Source: Paenibacillus auburnensis
GTDB taxonomy: Bacteria; Bacillota; Bacilli; Paenibacillales; Paenibacillaceae
NCBI RefSeq assembly: GCF_927798115.1
Contig: NZ_CAKMMG010000002.1
Span: 372,001 to 436,000 of the forward strand
Reading direction: 5' to 3'
Length of the DNA: 64,000 nt
The notes beneath the pieces were generated by a model. The model was not told the DNA's origin. It made no database searches and saw only the letters and a program-made list of their open reading frames with translations. Below are positions 26,235 to 36,102 of the stretch, piece by piece (the stretch's first letter is position 1; every line of letters begins with the position of its first letter). Both the position numbers and the translations under genes were made by a program.

Positions 26235-28322
26235 CTACATTCTAAATTTAGACAATCGTTCTTTAAGGATCAGCGAAGCATTCTCCAGCTTGGAGGACAG
26301 CTCGACCAGATGATTACTTACATTCTGCTGCTCACCGCTAAGTGAAGCAACCTCCTCGGAGGCTGCTGAGGATTCCTCGGCAAAGGAGCTGACATTACTA
26401 ATCGTCTCCGACAGCACCCTTTGTGACTGGTTCAATCCCTCAATGGAATCCGACACGGAATCAAGCTTGTCAATGAATCGATCCATCTGTCCTTGTACAG
26501 ACACGAAGATTTCGCTCGTATGCTGTACGGAAGACCTCTGCTCCTGGAAGAGCGGTGCCACTTCCGACAGTGCGGCTACGGTCTCATTCATATCCTTCAT
26601 AATGGTATCGGTAATTTCAGCAACCACGGCGATGGAGCGTTTGGACTGCTCGGCCAGCTGGCGGATCTCGTCCGCCACCACCATGAAGCCGCTGCCTGCT
26701 TCACCTGCCCGCGCTGCTTCAATTGTTGCGTTAAGTGATAATATATTGGTCTGCTGCGTAATGTTCTGCATGACTTCCAGAACCTTAATTACCGAGGAGG
26801 CGGTTTCCTTGAGCTCATTCACTTTCACAACAAGGCGGCCTGTCATCTCCCCTGTACTCTCCGTTCTGTCCAGCAGCTCCTGCAGCTTAACCATGCCTTC
26901 TTCACTGGATTGTCCAACACTATGCGCAGTACTGCTCATCTCATGAGCAGCGGCAATGACGTTGCTCATCCGTCCGGAGATTTGCTCCGTCATTTCATTT
27001 CCCCGGTCTGCTTCCAAGGCTAAACTGCCTGCGCCGCCGGCAATCTCCTCAGTTGCCGAGGCAATATCCTTTGCCGCTGAGGCGGTCTTGCGTGATGCGC
27101 TTCCCAGGGCATCCGCAGTCTCAAGCACTTCACGGGCTGTCTCATTCGTATGAACAACCAGCTCATTAATGCGTTCCATCATAATATTGAACGAACCGGA
27201 CAACTGGCCGATCTCATCCCGGGAAGTCACTTGGGTACGTACCCGCAGATCTCCTTCCGCACCATGAAACATCAGATTCTTAAGCCGGACCAGAGGACTT
27301 GAGACCATCCTTACCATCCAGAGACCGATTAATACGGCAATAAGTGCTGCAGCAGCAACGGCAATGTACGTCGTATTCAGGATACGTCCTGCATCCTTGG
27401 TCAGATTCTCCGAAGGTACCACACCGAGCACTCTCCAGCCCGAACTCGCGAGTGTTCCATACACCGCCAGAATCGATTTGCCTTCTTCATCCTTGGTTGG
27501 CAAAGAGCCTGAAGCTTGGCTTACCCCTTTGAACAGGGTTCCGCCCAGACGCAGATAAGAATCCGCCTCCTGATGCTGGGAAGTAGCAATCAACTCATCT
27601 TTGCCGGTCAGCAGCTGAATGTAGGAATCCTTCCCGAGACTGACTTTGCTCAGCAGGTCTTCCAGTTCTGTCGTCCGGATATCGCAAATCGCCACATAGT
27701 CCGCCTTGCCGGAATCAACGGATACCGATTGGGCAAAATGGACGACACCATCAGCCGCTCCCTGCTTCAACCCCTGAGTAATCCATAGACTCTGAGGCTT
27801 CTCCAGCAGTTGCTTAAACCAGTTGTTCTTCCGGATTCCCTCCATAAAGGCACTATCCGTAGCCCCTGCCGAAGAGGAAGAAAGACTCTCATTCCGGGGG
27901 ACGAGATAAACCGCTTGAATATTACCCGCTGCTTCCAGCCAGCTGTCCAGTTCAGCCTGGATCCGGCCGGCTTCGGCTTGGCGTTCCTCTTGGTCTGCAC
28001 CGGATGCAGTACCGGACTCCACAGCCTGCCGAATAGTCTTGTTATAGAACAGCTCTCCCAGCCTGTCTTCAAAACGCAGCAAAGTTACATCCAGCTTCTC
28101 TGCTGTTTGCTTCACCGTCTGCTCGTTAGCTAACAGCGCATTGTTCTCTATCGTTTGTTTGGCCACGGAATAAGAAGTATAGCCGAGTGACAGCACGATT
28201 CCCATCGTGGAAATGAAAAACACCAAAAAAAGCCGCATCCCTATCGACTTGGAGGGGCGCAGCCAGGTTAATCCTTTACCGCTTGCTCTTGATTTACTCA
28301 AAAAACTCACCGCCAGATCCAC
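26235..28322 (-). CDS. Methyl-accepting chemotaxis protein
   Basis: A 695-residue transmembrane chemoreceptor. TM1 is at about 28-50, a dCache-type extracellular ligand domain at about 55-300, TM2 at about 310-332 ([17 protein letters not shown]), HAMP at about 333-385 and a long methyl-accepting signalling coiled coil to the end. The hairpin tip motif [20 protein letters not shown] is conserved. GTG 28322 is weakly supported (AGGA 5 nt upstream); a TTG eight codons later is possible. It lies 25 bp after the esterase gene of the mannan arm, in the same direction. A link to sugar taxis is a guess from position. Confidence 0.9.
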   Translation of the reverse strand: MDLAVSFLSKSRASGKGLTWLRPSKSIGMRLFLVFFISTMGIVLSLGYTSYSVAKQTIENNALLANEQTVKQTAEKLDVTLLRFEDRLGELFYNKTIRQAVESGTASGADQEERQAEAGRIQAELDSWLEAAGNIQAVYLVPRNESLSSSSAGATDSAFMEGIRKNNWFKQLLEKPQSLWITQGLKQGAADGVVHFAQSVSVDSGKADYVAICDIRTTELEDLLSKVSLGKDSYIQLLTGKDELIATSQHQEADSYLRLGGTLFKGVSQASGSLPTKDEEGKSILAVYGTLASSGWRVLGVVPSENLTKDAGRILNTTYIAVAAAALIAVLIGLWMVRMVSSPLVRLKNLMFHGAEGDLRVRTQVTSRDEIGQLSGSFNIMMERINELVVHTNETAREVLETADALGSASRKTASAAKDIASATEEIAGGAGSLALEADRGNEMTEQISGRMSNVIAAAHEMSSTAHSVGQSSEEGMVKLQELLDRTESTGEMTGRLVVKVNELKETASSVIKVLEVMQNITQQTNILSLNATIEAARAGEAGSGFMVVADEIRQLAEQSKRSIAVVAEITDTIMKDMNETVAALSEVAPLFQEQRSSVQHTSEIFVSVQGQMDRFIDKLDSVSDSIEGLNQSQRVLSETISNVSSFAEESSAASEEVASLSGEQQNVSNHLVELSSKLENASLILKERLSKFRM

Positions 28323-28347
28323 ATTATTCCTGTAAGGGTTAGTCCCG

Positions 28348-29307
28348 TTACAAGGTCATGAGCATCTGAAGCATCCGGTCTGCAAGATATGGCAAATACT
28401 CATGACCGTATTCATGATATACCATTAGGTCTTTCGGTGCTGTGATTTTGTTGTATGCAGCGAATTGTGTCGAAGGAGGACAGATCGTATCCACGAGTCC
28501 GGTCACCCATAACACCTTGCCTTGTATCCGGTCTGCCAGATTCTGAATATCAATGTACCCGAGGCGGTTAAAAATCTCATCCTCCCGCAGATGATGCGGA
28601 TCAAAGAAGCGGAAATAATAGTTAATTTCCTCATACGCGGAGGTTGTAATATTCGCTTCCCAAGCCCGCTTGTAATCGGAGAGGAACGGATAGACCGGGA
28701 CAGCGACCGCAATACGGGGCTCCAGGGAAGCGCAGGCAACTGTAAGTCCGCCTCCTTGTGACAGTCCGGATGCACCGACACGTGCAGGATCCACCTCCGG
28801 CATCGCCATCAGAATACGCGCCGTCTGTACGGTATCAAGAAATACATTGCGGTAATACAGGTTGTCCGGATCAGGGTCATCAATCCCCCGGATAATGTGT
28901 CCGCGGATGGTTGTCCCCTGAACTGTCAGATTATCTTCGGACAGTCCGCCCTGACCGCGGCAATCCATTGCCAGCACACTGAATCCGTGAGCGGCATAAG
29001 CAACCTTCTCCAGCCAGTCACCGCTGTCGCAGGAGTAACCGTGGAACATGACCACTCCGGGCCCTTTCTCACCGGCCGCCTTCTTCGGTCTTACATATTT
29101 ACAATGCACTCTGGCTCCGCCTACGCCTCTAAAATACAGATGAAAACATTCAGCCAGCTCGCTCGTAAATTCGGCCGGTACCAGTTCATAGTCAAGCGGC
29201 TGGGCATCCAGCTCATACAGCGCTCGTTCCCAGTATTGGTCGAAATCAGCCGGCTTCGGGCTGATGCCTTTATAGGCTTGTAATTGGGACAGGGATCGTT
29301 CGTTCAT
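28348..29307 (-). CDS. Acetyl-xylan esterase / cephalosporin-C deacetylase family enzyme
   Basis: A 319-residue cytoplasmic alpha/beta hydrolase of the AXE1 family (CE7), which removes acetyl groups from short oligosaccharides. The nucleophile elbow is [10 protein letters not shown] (near 178), the acid Asp is in [13 protein letters not shown] and the His is in [19 protein letters not shown] forms the oxyanion region. ATG 29307 has AAGGAG 7 nt upstream. No signal peptide. It follows the GH130 gene of the mannan importer arm, so deacetylation of imported acetylated mannooligosaccharides is a likely role. A terminator-like hairpin between them suggests partial or independent transcription. Confidence 0.85.
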   Translation of the reverse strand: MNERSLSQLQAYKGISPKPADFDQYWERALYELDAQPLDYELVPAEFTSELAECFHLYFRGVGGARVHCKYVRPKKAAGEKGPGVVMFHGYSCDSGDWLEKVAYAAHGFSVLAMDCRGQGGLSEDNLTVQGTTIRGHIIRGIDDPDPDNLYYRNVFLDTVQTARILMAMPEVDPARVGASGLSQGGGLTVACASLEPRIAVAVPVYPFLSDYKRAWEANITTSAYEEINYYFRFFDPHHLREDEIFNRLGYIDIQNLADRIQGKVLWVTGLVDTICPPSTQFAAYNKITAPKDLMVYHEYGHEYLPYLADRMLQMLMTL

Positions 29308-29374
29308 GATGATTCTCCTTAGGGTTAATTTTAGATTAGGTAAATGGGAGATGAAGCTTGGAAGATGAACAGAA

Positions 29375-29402
29375 CGAAAAACCCATTGTAAATGGGTTTT
29401 CG
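29375..29402 (-). terminator. Hairpin between GH130 and the esterase gene
   Basis: CGAAAACCCATT / AATGGGTTTTTCG stem with a 3-4 nt loop and a T run inside its 3' arm. Probably an attenuator or terminator of the importer arm. Confidence 0.65.
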
Positions 29403-29443
29403 CTCTGTGCAGCAACTCGGCTGCGGATAATAGCTATTCCGTC

Positions 29444-30466
29444 CTAGATCTTGCCGGGACCCGCGTCGTCGCCAACTTCTTCATGGGTTTCGATGACATA
29501 GTTAACGATTTCCTGCACGGTGGTATAGGCCACACCTACATAGGTGTCAGCGGCGCCGTAGTAGATGGCGATGCGGCCGGTTTCGGCGTCGGTAAGTGCT
29601 GCACAAGGGAACAGCACGTTGTTAACGAAACCTCTTTCCTCATACCATTCTTCCGGTGTAAGCACGAAGTTTCTGGAGCGGTATTTCACTCTGGACGGCT
29701 CGTCCTTATCGAGAATCACCGCACCCATGCTGTACACAAGGCCGTTGCAGGTTGTGGTTACGCCGTGATAGAACATCAGCCAGCCTTCGGTAGTCTCAAT
29801 CGGTGCAGGGCCGCCGCCGATCTTCGTACTTTGCCACCAGCCTTGACCGCCTTTGGACATAACATGACGGTGTTTGCCCCAGTAGACGAAATCTGGGCTT
29901 TCGCTCAGGAATACGTCACCGAACGGGGTATGACCGCTGTCGCTCGGACGGGACAGCATTACAAAATTGCCATTCAGCTTCTTAGGGAACAATACGCCAT
30001 TCCGGTTGAACGGCAGGAACGGATTTTCCAGGCTAACGAACGTTTTGAAATCCTGGGTTTTGGCTACCCCGATGGCTGCACCGTAGAAATCCGTGCACCA
30101 AATGATGTAATAGGTATCTTCTACTTTCACAAGACGAGGGTCATAGGCATAACGCGGTGCGTAAGGCTTGCCTTCTTCGTCGGTAAACTGAATCGGCTCG
30201 TCGTCGATTTTCCACTCCAGGCCGTCTGCGCTATGGCCCATCCGAAGGTGAGGGCGGGTAGTATTATCCTCTACACGGAACACGCCGAGGAAGCTGCCTT
30301 CATAGGCAATAACGGCACTGTTAAAGATCCGCGCAACGCCTTTGGCCGGATTGCGTTTGATGACCGGGTTGTCATTATGTCTCCATACCGGATTGTCATT
30401 TCCTGCGGGTCTGTCCTGCCAGGGAATATTCGGCAGATGATTGCCGATTAGCTGTACTTCTTTCAT
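29444..30466 (-). CDS. GH130 beta-1,4-mannooligosaccharide phosphorylase
   Basis: A 340-residue GH130 phosphorylase of the five-bladed propeller fold, resembling subfamily 2 enzymes such as RaMP2 of Ruminococcus albus, which release mannose-1-phosphate from mannooligosaccharides. Conserved parts are ARIFNSAVIAYEGSF, GVFRVEDNTTRPHLR, the catalytic-Asp segment YAYDPRLVKVED (near 110), GGGPAPIETTEGWL and YYGAADTYVGVA. No signal peptide. Third gene after the two permeases, in a clear operon with the importer. Exact chain-length preference is inferred from subfamily resemblance. Confidence 0.87.
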   Translation of the reverse strand: MKEVQLIGNHLPNIPWQDRPAGNDNPVWRHNDNPVIKRNPAKGVARIFNSAVIAYEGSFLGVFRVEDNTTRPHLRMGHSADGLEWKIDDEPIQFTDEEGKPYAPRYAYDPRLVKVEDTYYIIWCTDFYGAAIGVAKTQDFKTFVSLENPFLPFNRNGVLFPKKLNGNFVMLSRPSDSGHTPFGDVFLSESPDFVYWGKHRHVMSKGGQGWWQSTKIGGGPAPIETTEGWLMFYHGVTTTCNGLVYSMGAVILDKDEPSRVKYRSRNFVLTPEEWYEERGFVNNVLFPCAALTDAETGRIAIYYGAADTYVGVAYTTVQEIVNYVIETHEEVGDDAGPGKI

Positions 30467-30533
30467 AGTTATGCTCCTCTCAAAATAGTGCAGCCTACGC
30501 TGCGGTGAATTTTACCTAATCAAATAACCAGCC

Positions 30534-31367
30534 TTATTTTACCGAGCCTTGTGCAAAGCCGTTATAGATGTACTTTTGCAAGGCGATGAAGGCAATCAGC
30601 GTCGGAATGATCGCAATCATAATCGCGGCACAGATAACCTCCCACTGCGAGCCGTAAGGCCCTTTAAATTTGAACAGTGCGGTGGAAACGACCTGGAGGC
30701 TGCTTTTTGGCATATATAGGAAAGGCGTGTAAAAGTCATTGTAGATGTTGACACCCTTCACGATAATGACCGTGACAATCGCAGGACTCAGCAGCGGCAA
30801 AATAATTCTCCAGTAAATCGTCCAGTACGATGCGCCGTCCAGCATGGCCGATTCATCCAGCGACTCAGAAATCGAATCCAGGAACTGCATGAAAATATAA
30901 ACCGCGATAATGTCGGTACCGAGATACATCAGGATCGGCGCCCAGCGCGTATTGAACAAATCCAGCGAGTTGATGATCTGGAAGGTAGCGACCTGGGTGG
31001 TTACACCCGGAATCAGGGTTGCCAGCAGAAAAGCGCCCATCAGCAGCTTGCTGCCTTTGAATTTGAAGCGAGCCAGAATATAGGCCATCATTGATCCGGT
31101 CAGCGTAGCTCCGGCAATGGAAATAAGCACGATGATAATGGTGTTCATGAAGCCGAGCAGCATATTGCCGTCGACAAAAGCCTTGGTATAGTTGCTGAAA
31201 TTCAGCCAATTCTCCGGCAGGGTAAGCGGGCCGGTACTGGCGTACTCCGCATTGGTCTTGAGCGATGCGAAAAAGACGACCAGAATCGGAATCAGTGCGG
31301 CGAGCGCGCCTAAGACTAAGGTAAGATATTTGAAGAAAGAAGCTGCGGTGTATTTAAAAGTATGCAT
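30534..31367 (-). CDS. Sugar ABC transporter permease, MalG type (mannan arm)
   Basis: A 277-residue inner-membrane subunit of a CUT1 sugar importer with six membrane spans. The EAA-like loop that contacts the ATPase reads ESLDESAMLDGASYWTIYWR-type (about 165-185). It starts 3 nt after the stop of the companion permease. The MsmX-like ATPase that energises such importers is not encoded here and is probably shared from elsewhere, as is usual for CUT1 systems in bacilli. Confidence 0.92.
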   Translation of the reverse strand: MHTFKYTAASFFKYLTLVLGALAALIPILVVFFASLKTNAEYASTGPLTLPENWLNFSNYTKAFVDGNMLLGFMNTIIIVLISIAGATLTGSMMAYILARFKFKGSKLLMGAFLLATLIPGVTTQVATFQIINSLDLFNTRWAPILMYLGTDIIAVYIFMQFLDSISESLDESAMLDGASYWTIYWRIILPLLSPAIVTVIIVKGVNIYNDFYTPFLYMPKSSLQVVSTALFKFKGPYGSQWEVICAAIMIAIIPTLIAFIALQKYIYNGFAQGSVK

Positions 31368-31370
31368 ATC

Positions 31371-32243
31371 TTACTTCTCCTCCTTAATCAGCACACGCTG
31401 CAGAATAGTCACAATAACAACGATACCCAGCAGCACCACAGCCATCGCCGAAGCAAGACCCAGCTTGCTGTATTTGAAGGCCACATCGACGGTCTGAATG
31501 ACAAACGTACCGCTGCCATTAGAGCCCCCGGTCATGACGTACGGAATTTCGAACACACCGATCGCTCCGCTCACCGCGAGGATCAGATTGAGCTGCAGAA
31601 TTTTTTTGATGCTTGGAATGATAATATGTCTGAACTGGTGCCAGCGGTTGGCGCCGTCAATTTCCGAAGCCTCATAAATATCACTGCCGATCGAAGAAAT
31701 CGCTCCAAGGAAAATAATGAAGTTCATCCCCATATATCTCCACACCGAAGCAAAGGCGAGGGAAATATTGATCAGATGCGGATTCAGCAGCCATTTCTGC
31801 TGCCAGGCTCCAAGTCCGACCAGGTCAAGTATTGTATTGAGCGTACCCTCCGGTTTGAAGAAAAACAGGAAGATGAATCCGATAGCCACCCCGTTGAGCA
31901 GAGTCGGGAAGAACAGAATTCCTTTAAACCAGTTCTTCAGACGAACATTAAAGCTCAGGATGGTCGCAAAATACAGGGCCAGCCCCATTTGCACAAACGT
32001 TGCAAAGAAATAATACAGACTGACCTTAAATACGGCAAAATACTCCGGTTTGGTAAAGATCGTCTTGTAGTTGTCAAACCCGACGTACTCCATGTTTTTG
32101 CTGAAGCCGTCCCAGCTTGTGAAGCTGTACTGGAACATTTTGAATACAGGTAAATATGAGAACGTCAACAGCAGCACTACCGGAACTAACGAGAATAAAA
32201 AAATGATCAAAATCCGCTGATTTTTATAGCTCAAGTTGGACAA
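31371..32243 (-). CDS. Sugar ABC transporter permease, MalF type (mannan arm)
   Basis: About 290 residues with six membrane spans and the EAA motif EASEIDGANRWHQFRHIIIP (about 200-220). I chose TTG 32243, which has GGAGG 10 nt upstream; a GTG three codons earlier sits almost on the ribosome site. It partners the next permease and the solute-binding protein upstream. Role: import of beta-mannooligosaccharides, inferred from the GH130 genes flanking it. Confidence 0.9.
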   Translation of the reverse strand: MSNLSYKNQRILIIFLFSLVPVVLLLTFSYLPVFKMFQYSFTSWDGFSKNMEYVGFDNYKTIFTKPEYFAVFKVSLYYFFATFVQMGLALYFATILSFNVRLKNWFKGILFFPTLLNGVAIGFIFLFFFKPEGTLNTILDLVGLGAWQQKWLLNPHLINISLAFASVWRYMGMNFIIFLGAISSIGSDIYEASEIDGANRWHQFRHIIIPSIKKILQLNLILAVSGAIGVFEIPYVMTGGSNGSGTFVIQTVDVAFKYSKLGLASAMAVVLLGIVVIVTILQRVLIKEEK

Positions 32244-32310
32244 TCTCTCCACACCTCCTAAGAACACATGCTAATAACTCCAAACCCTGTCCTAATCCCG
32301 CAAAAGTGAA

Positions 32311-32337
32311 GGGGAAAATGCGCTTTGGCATCTCCCC
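32311..32337 (-). other. Stem-loop between binding-protein and permease genes
   Basis: GGGGAGATGC / GCATTTTCCCC hairpin in the 162-nt gap after the binding-protein gene. Such hairpins commonly stabilise the upstream mRNA so the binding protein exceeds the permeases. Confidence 0.5.
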
Positions 32338-32405
32338 GTTCTCTTGAATCTGTCTTCACTCTGCGTTTATCCATGTAACGATCATGCGTATGATTGCTTT
32401 GTAAA

Positions 32406-33779
32406 TTACTTAGCAGCAGTAACCTTAGCTCTTGCCGCTTTCCATTTGTCGTTCAGGTCTTTCATGATATCGTCGTAGGAATCCTTGCGGTTGCCGATTG
32501 CAGCTTCGATAATGACTTTCTTGAAGTCAGGCTGCCAAAGGCCGATTTCTGCTTCTTTATCGATTGCATCCACCCAGCCTTCTTCGCCGGCTTTAGCTGG
32601 TGCAATAGTGTCGAACGTTACGTCAGTGCCTTCAAATTGCTTAAGGATTTCCGGAAGCTCAGCGCCTTTAACCGGGCTCATACCGCCGCCTTCAGTGGTC
32701 GGATAGCCGGATTCGTTGATGAACCAGTCCACCCACGCTCTTGCTGCTTCTTTGTTTTTGCTGTGGAGGCTGATACCCAGGTTGTAGTCATCAGAGAGCG
32801 GTACAAGGATTTTGCTGGCATTGGTAGGGAAAGGCATGAAGCCGACATCATCAGGATTGGTAGCCAGTCCTTTGATTTGGCCGATTGCCCAGGAGCCGAG
32901 CATCATCGTACCGATTTTGCCGTTAGCTAGGTCAGCCTTGGAAGTTTCCCAGTCGGTAGTTGTAGGGTCTTCTTCAATCAGACCGTTCTTCGCTGCATCG
33001 TACATTACTTTGTACAGGTCGTAGTGCGGTTGTCCCTGTACGAAGTTGTCGTCGGAAGCAACCTGAGCGATATTTACATAATCACGGTCGCCGGCAACGG
33101 TAGCCAGATCAGCTTCCCATTGGGTTAGCGTCCAGCCTGCGGCATAGTTCGTATACAGCGGCACAGCATCCGTTTTGTCTTTGATGTTCTGCAGAGCTGT
33201 CTGGAACTGTTCAAAGGTTCTTGGAACCTCTGTAATTCCTGCATCCTTGAACACCTGCTTGTTGTAAATCACACCGGAGAAGTTAACAGTAATTGGAATA
33301 CCGTAGGAAATGCCGTCTACACTGCGTTCTTCAAGGCCCGTATATTGCTGCTGCAGGTCGGACATTTTGCCCAGCGGCTCAAAGAAATCCGGAAGATCTT
33401 TAATGGCAACGCTTGTAGGCAGCAGCAGAACATCGCCGTAATCATTGGTGCTCATGCGGATCTTGATCTGATCCTCGTAGCTGGACAGTGCCTCGAAGTT
33501 GACTTTGACATTAGGATATTTCTCATTGAACTTGGCTGCATAGTCTTTGAATACGGTATCAACGATATCCGTACGCTGCGTGATTACTGTGATATCACCT
33601 TTGATATCCTTAGCTGCATCGCCTTCTGGGGCTGCAGTAGCCTCCGTACCTGTTCCTGTATTTCCTGCATTTGTTGCAGCTGCATTATCCGCGTTGTTGT
33701 TGTTCGATGAACAGCCTGCGAATAAGCCCGCCATTAGCGTGAGCGCTGCCAAACTTGTAACTGCTTTGGTCTTCTTCAT
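32406..33779 (-). CDS. Sugar ABC transporter solute-binding lipoprotein (mannan arm)
   Basis: A 457-residue family 1 extracellular binding protein. The signal peptide ends in the lipobox LFAGC (Cys about 23), followed by an Asn/Ala/Thr-rich spacer. It is clearly paralogous to the binding protein at 61025-62335: both carry GDVLLLP, FFEPL, an IYNK-F--AGITE-P segment and WETSK/WEISK. First gene of the importer arm; promoter with cre site at 33907-33955. Ligand inferred to be beta-mannooligosaccharide from the surrounding enzymes. Confidence 0.92.
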   Translation of the reverse strand: MKKTKAVTSLAALTLMAGLFAGCSSNNNNADNAAATNAGNTGTGTEATAAPEGDAAKDIKGDITVITQRTDIVDTVFKDYAAKFNEKYPNVKVNFEALSSYEDQIKIRMSTNDYGDVLLLPTSVAIKDLPDFFEPLGKMSDLQQQYTGLEERSVDGISYGIPITVNFSGVIYNKQVFKDAGITEVPRTFEQFQTALQNIKDKTDAVPLYTNYAAGWTLTQWEADLATVAGDRDYVNIAQVASDDNFVQGQPHYDLYKVMYDAAKNGLIEEDPTTTDWETSKADLANGKIGTMMLGSWAIGQIKGLATNPDDVGFMPFPTNASKILVPLSDDYNLGISLHSKNKEAARAWVDWFINESGYPTTEGGGMSPVKGAELPEILKQFEGTDVTFDTIAPAKAGEEGWVDAIDKEAEIGLWQPDFKKVIIEAAIGNRKDSYDDIMKDLNDKWKAARAKVTAAK

Positions 33780-33906
33780 TGCTTTTTTGACCCCTCTCTT
33801 CGATTCACGGTAATTAATAACAAAAAACCTAACAAACTTTTCCGGTTAAAACGATCAAGACCCTATAACTACTTACCTTCCGCCCGAATCGCCTTGAAAA
33901 GAGTGT

Positions 33907-33921
33907 TGGTATCGCTTACAA
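33907..33921 (-). promoter_or_regulatory. cre (CcpA) site of the mannan importer operon
   Basis: TTGTAAGCGATACCA matches the cre consensus WTGNAANCGNWNNCW at every position. It lies just downstream of the -10, so bound CcpA would block initiation. Confidence 0.75.
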
Positions 33922-33925
33922 GCTT

Positions 33926-33955
33926 ATTATAAATCGTTCTCACACCCAAAACGAT
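33926..33955 (-). promoter_or_regulatory. Mannan importer promoter with inverted repeat
   Basis: TATAAT at 33926-33931 with no good -35. ATCGTT / AACGAT (33950-33955 and 33933-33938, 11 nt between) covers the -35 position, suggesting an activator or operator site. The whole gap 33780-34094 (315 bp) otherwise holds only the regulator terminator. Confidence 0.5.
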
Positions 33956-34031
33956 GGTTTCAATTGTTTTTTCTGGTCTTATATTTGTTATTTTTGTTTT
34001 ATTAATTTATTATTTTATAGAAAACAACGCC

Positions 34032-34056
34032 AAAAAGGAGGGCTGTCCGCCCTCCT
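34032..34056 (-). terminator. Terminator of the response-regulator gene
   Basis: GGAGGGC / GCCCTCC stem with a 5-nt loop followed by TTTTT on the minus strand, about 40 nt after the stop. Confidence 0.85.
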
Positions 34057-34094
34057 AGGATAAATCCTTTCCTATTAATATGTGTAAACCGGGT

Positions 34095-34862
34095 TTAGCT
34101 TTTCGGAACCCTACAACCGCTTTTATAATCTTTCGGAGTCATACCGCATATCTTTTTAAACAGCTTATTGAAATACACCGGGTCACTGTAGCCGACCATT
34201 TCCGCAATCTCATAATTTTTAAGATCAGGCCGCCCGGTCAGCAGCTCCTTTGCCTTGGCAATCCGTATTCCAATCAGATACTCCGTAATTGTCTGCCCGG
34301 TCTTATATTTGAATAAACGGCTGATATAGCTGGCATTCATTCCAACCGTCTCCGCCAGCCGCTCCAGTTCAAAATTGTGGTTATATTCCTTCTCCAGAAT
34401 GCTCTTGGTCTGCTCGACCACATAATGCTCTCCGCCTTCGGATGCCTGCACAGCTTCCTGCTGCGGTTCAGCAGCCTTAAGCTTCTTGTTCTCCTCCACC
34501 CTCTTCAGCAGCTCATATAATTGTGATTTCTCAATGGGCTTGAGCAGATAATCCAGTGCGCCGAATCGCATTGCCCGCCGGGCATAGTCAAAATCACTAA
34601 ATCCGCTCAGCACTGCAATCGGCAGGTTCTTCATATGGCCGCGGGCTTCTTCTATCAGCTTAAAGCCGTCCATTCTCGGCATTTTGATATCTGTAATTAG
34701 CAGGTCGATGTCCTCTTCCGTTAAAGCAGAAAGCTGGTTCCACGCCTCCAGGCCGTTGCCGTGAGAGCCGATAACCTCCACTTCCAAATCCATTCTGGAA
34801 GTAATCTTCTCAAGCCCACGGCGAATAACTTCCTCATCATCCGCTATCATGACTCTGATCAC
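34095..34862 (-). CDS. YesN-type response regulator with AraC DNA-binding domain
   Basis: A 255-residue regulator. The receiver domain (about 1-120) has acidic residues DDEE at 8-11, the phospho-acceptor Asp in LLITDIKMPRMDG (near 57) and the Lys of LLKPIEKSQ. The AraC double helix-turn-helix (about 150-250) contains VGMNASYISRLFKYKTG and VGYSDPVYFNKLFKK. It lies between the two divergent arms of the mannan locus, which it probably controls. Its usual YesM-type kinase partner is absent here; the only such kinase in the window is 27 kb away. Confidence 0.9.
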   Translation of the reverse strand: MIRVMIADDEEVIRRGLEKITSRMDLEVEVIGSHGNGLEAWNQLSALTEEDIDLLITDIKMPRMDGFKLIEEARGHMKNLPIAVLSGFSDFDYARRAMRFGALDYLLKPIEKSQLYELLKRVEENKKLKAAEPQQEAVQASEGGEHYVVEQTKSILEKEYNHNFELERLAETVGMNASYISRLFKYKTGQTITEYLIGIRIAKAKELLTGRPDLKNYEIAEMVGYSDPVYFNKLFKKICGMTPKDYKSGCRVPKS

Positions 34863-35136
34863 TTAGAAAATCGCCTCCAGTTGTAATATCCGAGCGGAAT
34901 GATTGCGCTACCATTTCATTATAGGCTTCCTTCCTACAATATAAAATGTGCTGTGTTGCTCTTTTATAGTCTTCTGTTTACTTTACACATTTCCCCCTTG
35001 AAATCATACCTAAAAAGGGTTATAACTAAATTGTATTGTTGTTATCAATAACTAACATTTTTATAATAACAATATAACAAAACACAACTTTTGTTATGCT
35101 GTCAAAGCCTATATTTTAGTAAAGCGAGGTTTCCAA
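34863..35136. promoter_or_regulatory. Divergent regulatory region of the mannan locus
   Basis: A rightward promoter TTGTTA (35039-35044), 17 nt, TATAAT (35062-35067) precedes the GH113 gene. The surrounding AT-rich DNA has repeated GTTAT/ATAAC words, including the palindrome GTTATCAATAAC (35041-35052) inside the promoter, a likely operator. Confidence 0.6.
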
Positions 35137-36087
35137 ATGTCACTGCTGAATGAATACGTCGGAGGCGTAACCTGGGGCTTTATGGGCAGGCGCGGAACGT
35201 GGGCGCTCGATTCAGCCGAAACTTCAATGGAGCTTATGAAATCGGTTACCGGCGCGAATTGGACAGCCATCGCCTTCAGTGCTATCCAAGCCACCCCGCA
35301 ATCTACAGAAATTCCTTACTGGGAGCTGCCGACAGTGACTGATGATGAGGTGCTGTGGGCCATCCGCAAGGCTAAGTCCCTGCAGCTGAAGGTTTGCCTG
35401 AAACCGATCGTCAATTGCGCAGACGGCACTTGGCGGGCTCATATCAACTTTTTCGACAAGGATGTTCCCTGCGAGCCCAAATGGTCGGAGTGGTTCCGCT
35501 CTTATACCGCCTTTATTCTGCATTATGCTGCAATCGCTGAAGAAAGCGGCTGCGAAATGTTCTGCATCGGCTGTGAGCTGGTTCAGGCGGACAGACGCGA
35601 AGCAGAGTGGCGGGCTTTGATTGCTGAAGTACGTAAGGTCTATAGCGGCGTTATTACGTACAATTGCGATAAGTATCAGGAGGATAATGTGACCTGGTGG
35701 GATGCGCTCGATGTCATTTCCTCCAGCGGCTACTATCCTGAACACGACTGGGAAGCTCAGCTGGACCGGATTGAAGCTGTGGTGAAGAAGCAGGACAAAC
35801 CGTTCTTCTTCATGGAAGCGGGCTGTCCCAGCCGGACAGGCAGCGCAGCCATCCCCAATGACTGGACGCTGGCAGGTGAGCCGAGTGAAGAAGAGCAGAG
35901 CCGTTTCTACCAAGCCATGTTCGGCAGCTGTGAACGCCGGGACTGGGTACAGGGCTTTATGCTGTGGGATTGGCCGGCACGCCTCTATCCGCCCGAAGAA
36001 GCGCCAGTTAATGATGACTACTGCATGTACGGCAAGGCAGCGGCACCGGTTATCAAAGACTACTATACTTCCAAAATCAATGGTTAG
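35137..36087 (+). CDS. GH113 beta-1,4-mannanase (intracellular)
   Basis: A 316-residue glycoside hydrolase of family 113 (clan GH-A), as in AaManA of Alicyclobacillus, which hydrolyses beta-1,4-mannan and mannooligosaccharides. It begins with GGVTWGFMGRRGTW, the acid/base Glu is probably in FCIGCELVQADRR (near 149) and the nucleophile Glu in FFMEAGCPSRTG (near 228). KVCLKPIVN forms an early strand. No signal peptide, so it trims imported oligosaccharides. GCGAGG precedes the ATG. First of three genes: mannanase, epimerase, phosphorylase. Confidence 0.9.
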   Translation: MSLLNEYVGGVTWGFMGRRGTWALDSAETSMELMKSVTGANWTAIAFSAIQATPQSTEIPYWELPTVTDDEVLWAIRKAKSLQLKVCLKPIVNCADGTWRAHINFFDKDVPCEPKWSEWFRSYTAFILHYAAIAEESGCEMFCIGCELVQADRREAEWRALIAEVRKVYSGVITYNCDKYQEDNVTWWDALDVISSSGYYPEHDWEAQLDRIEAVVKKQDKPFFFMEAGCPSRTGSAAIPNDWTLAGEPSEEEQSRFYQAMFGSCERRDWVQGFMLWDWPARLYPPEEAPVNDDYCMYGKAAAPVIKDYYTSKING

Positions 36088-36102
36088 GAGTGAATCATCT
36101 CT

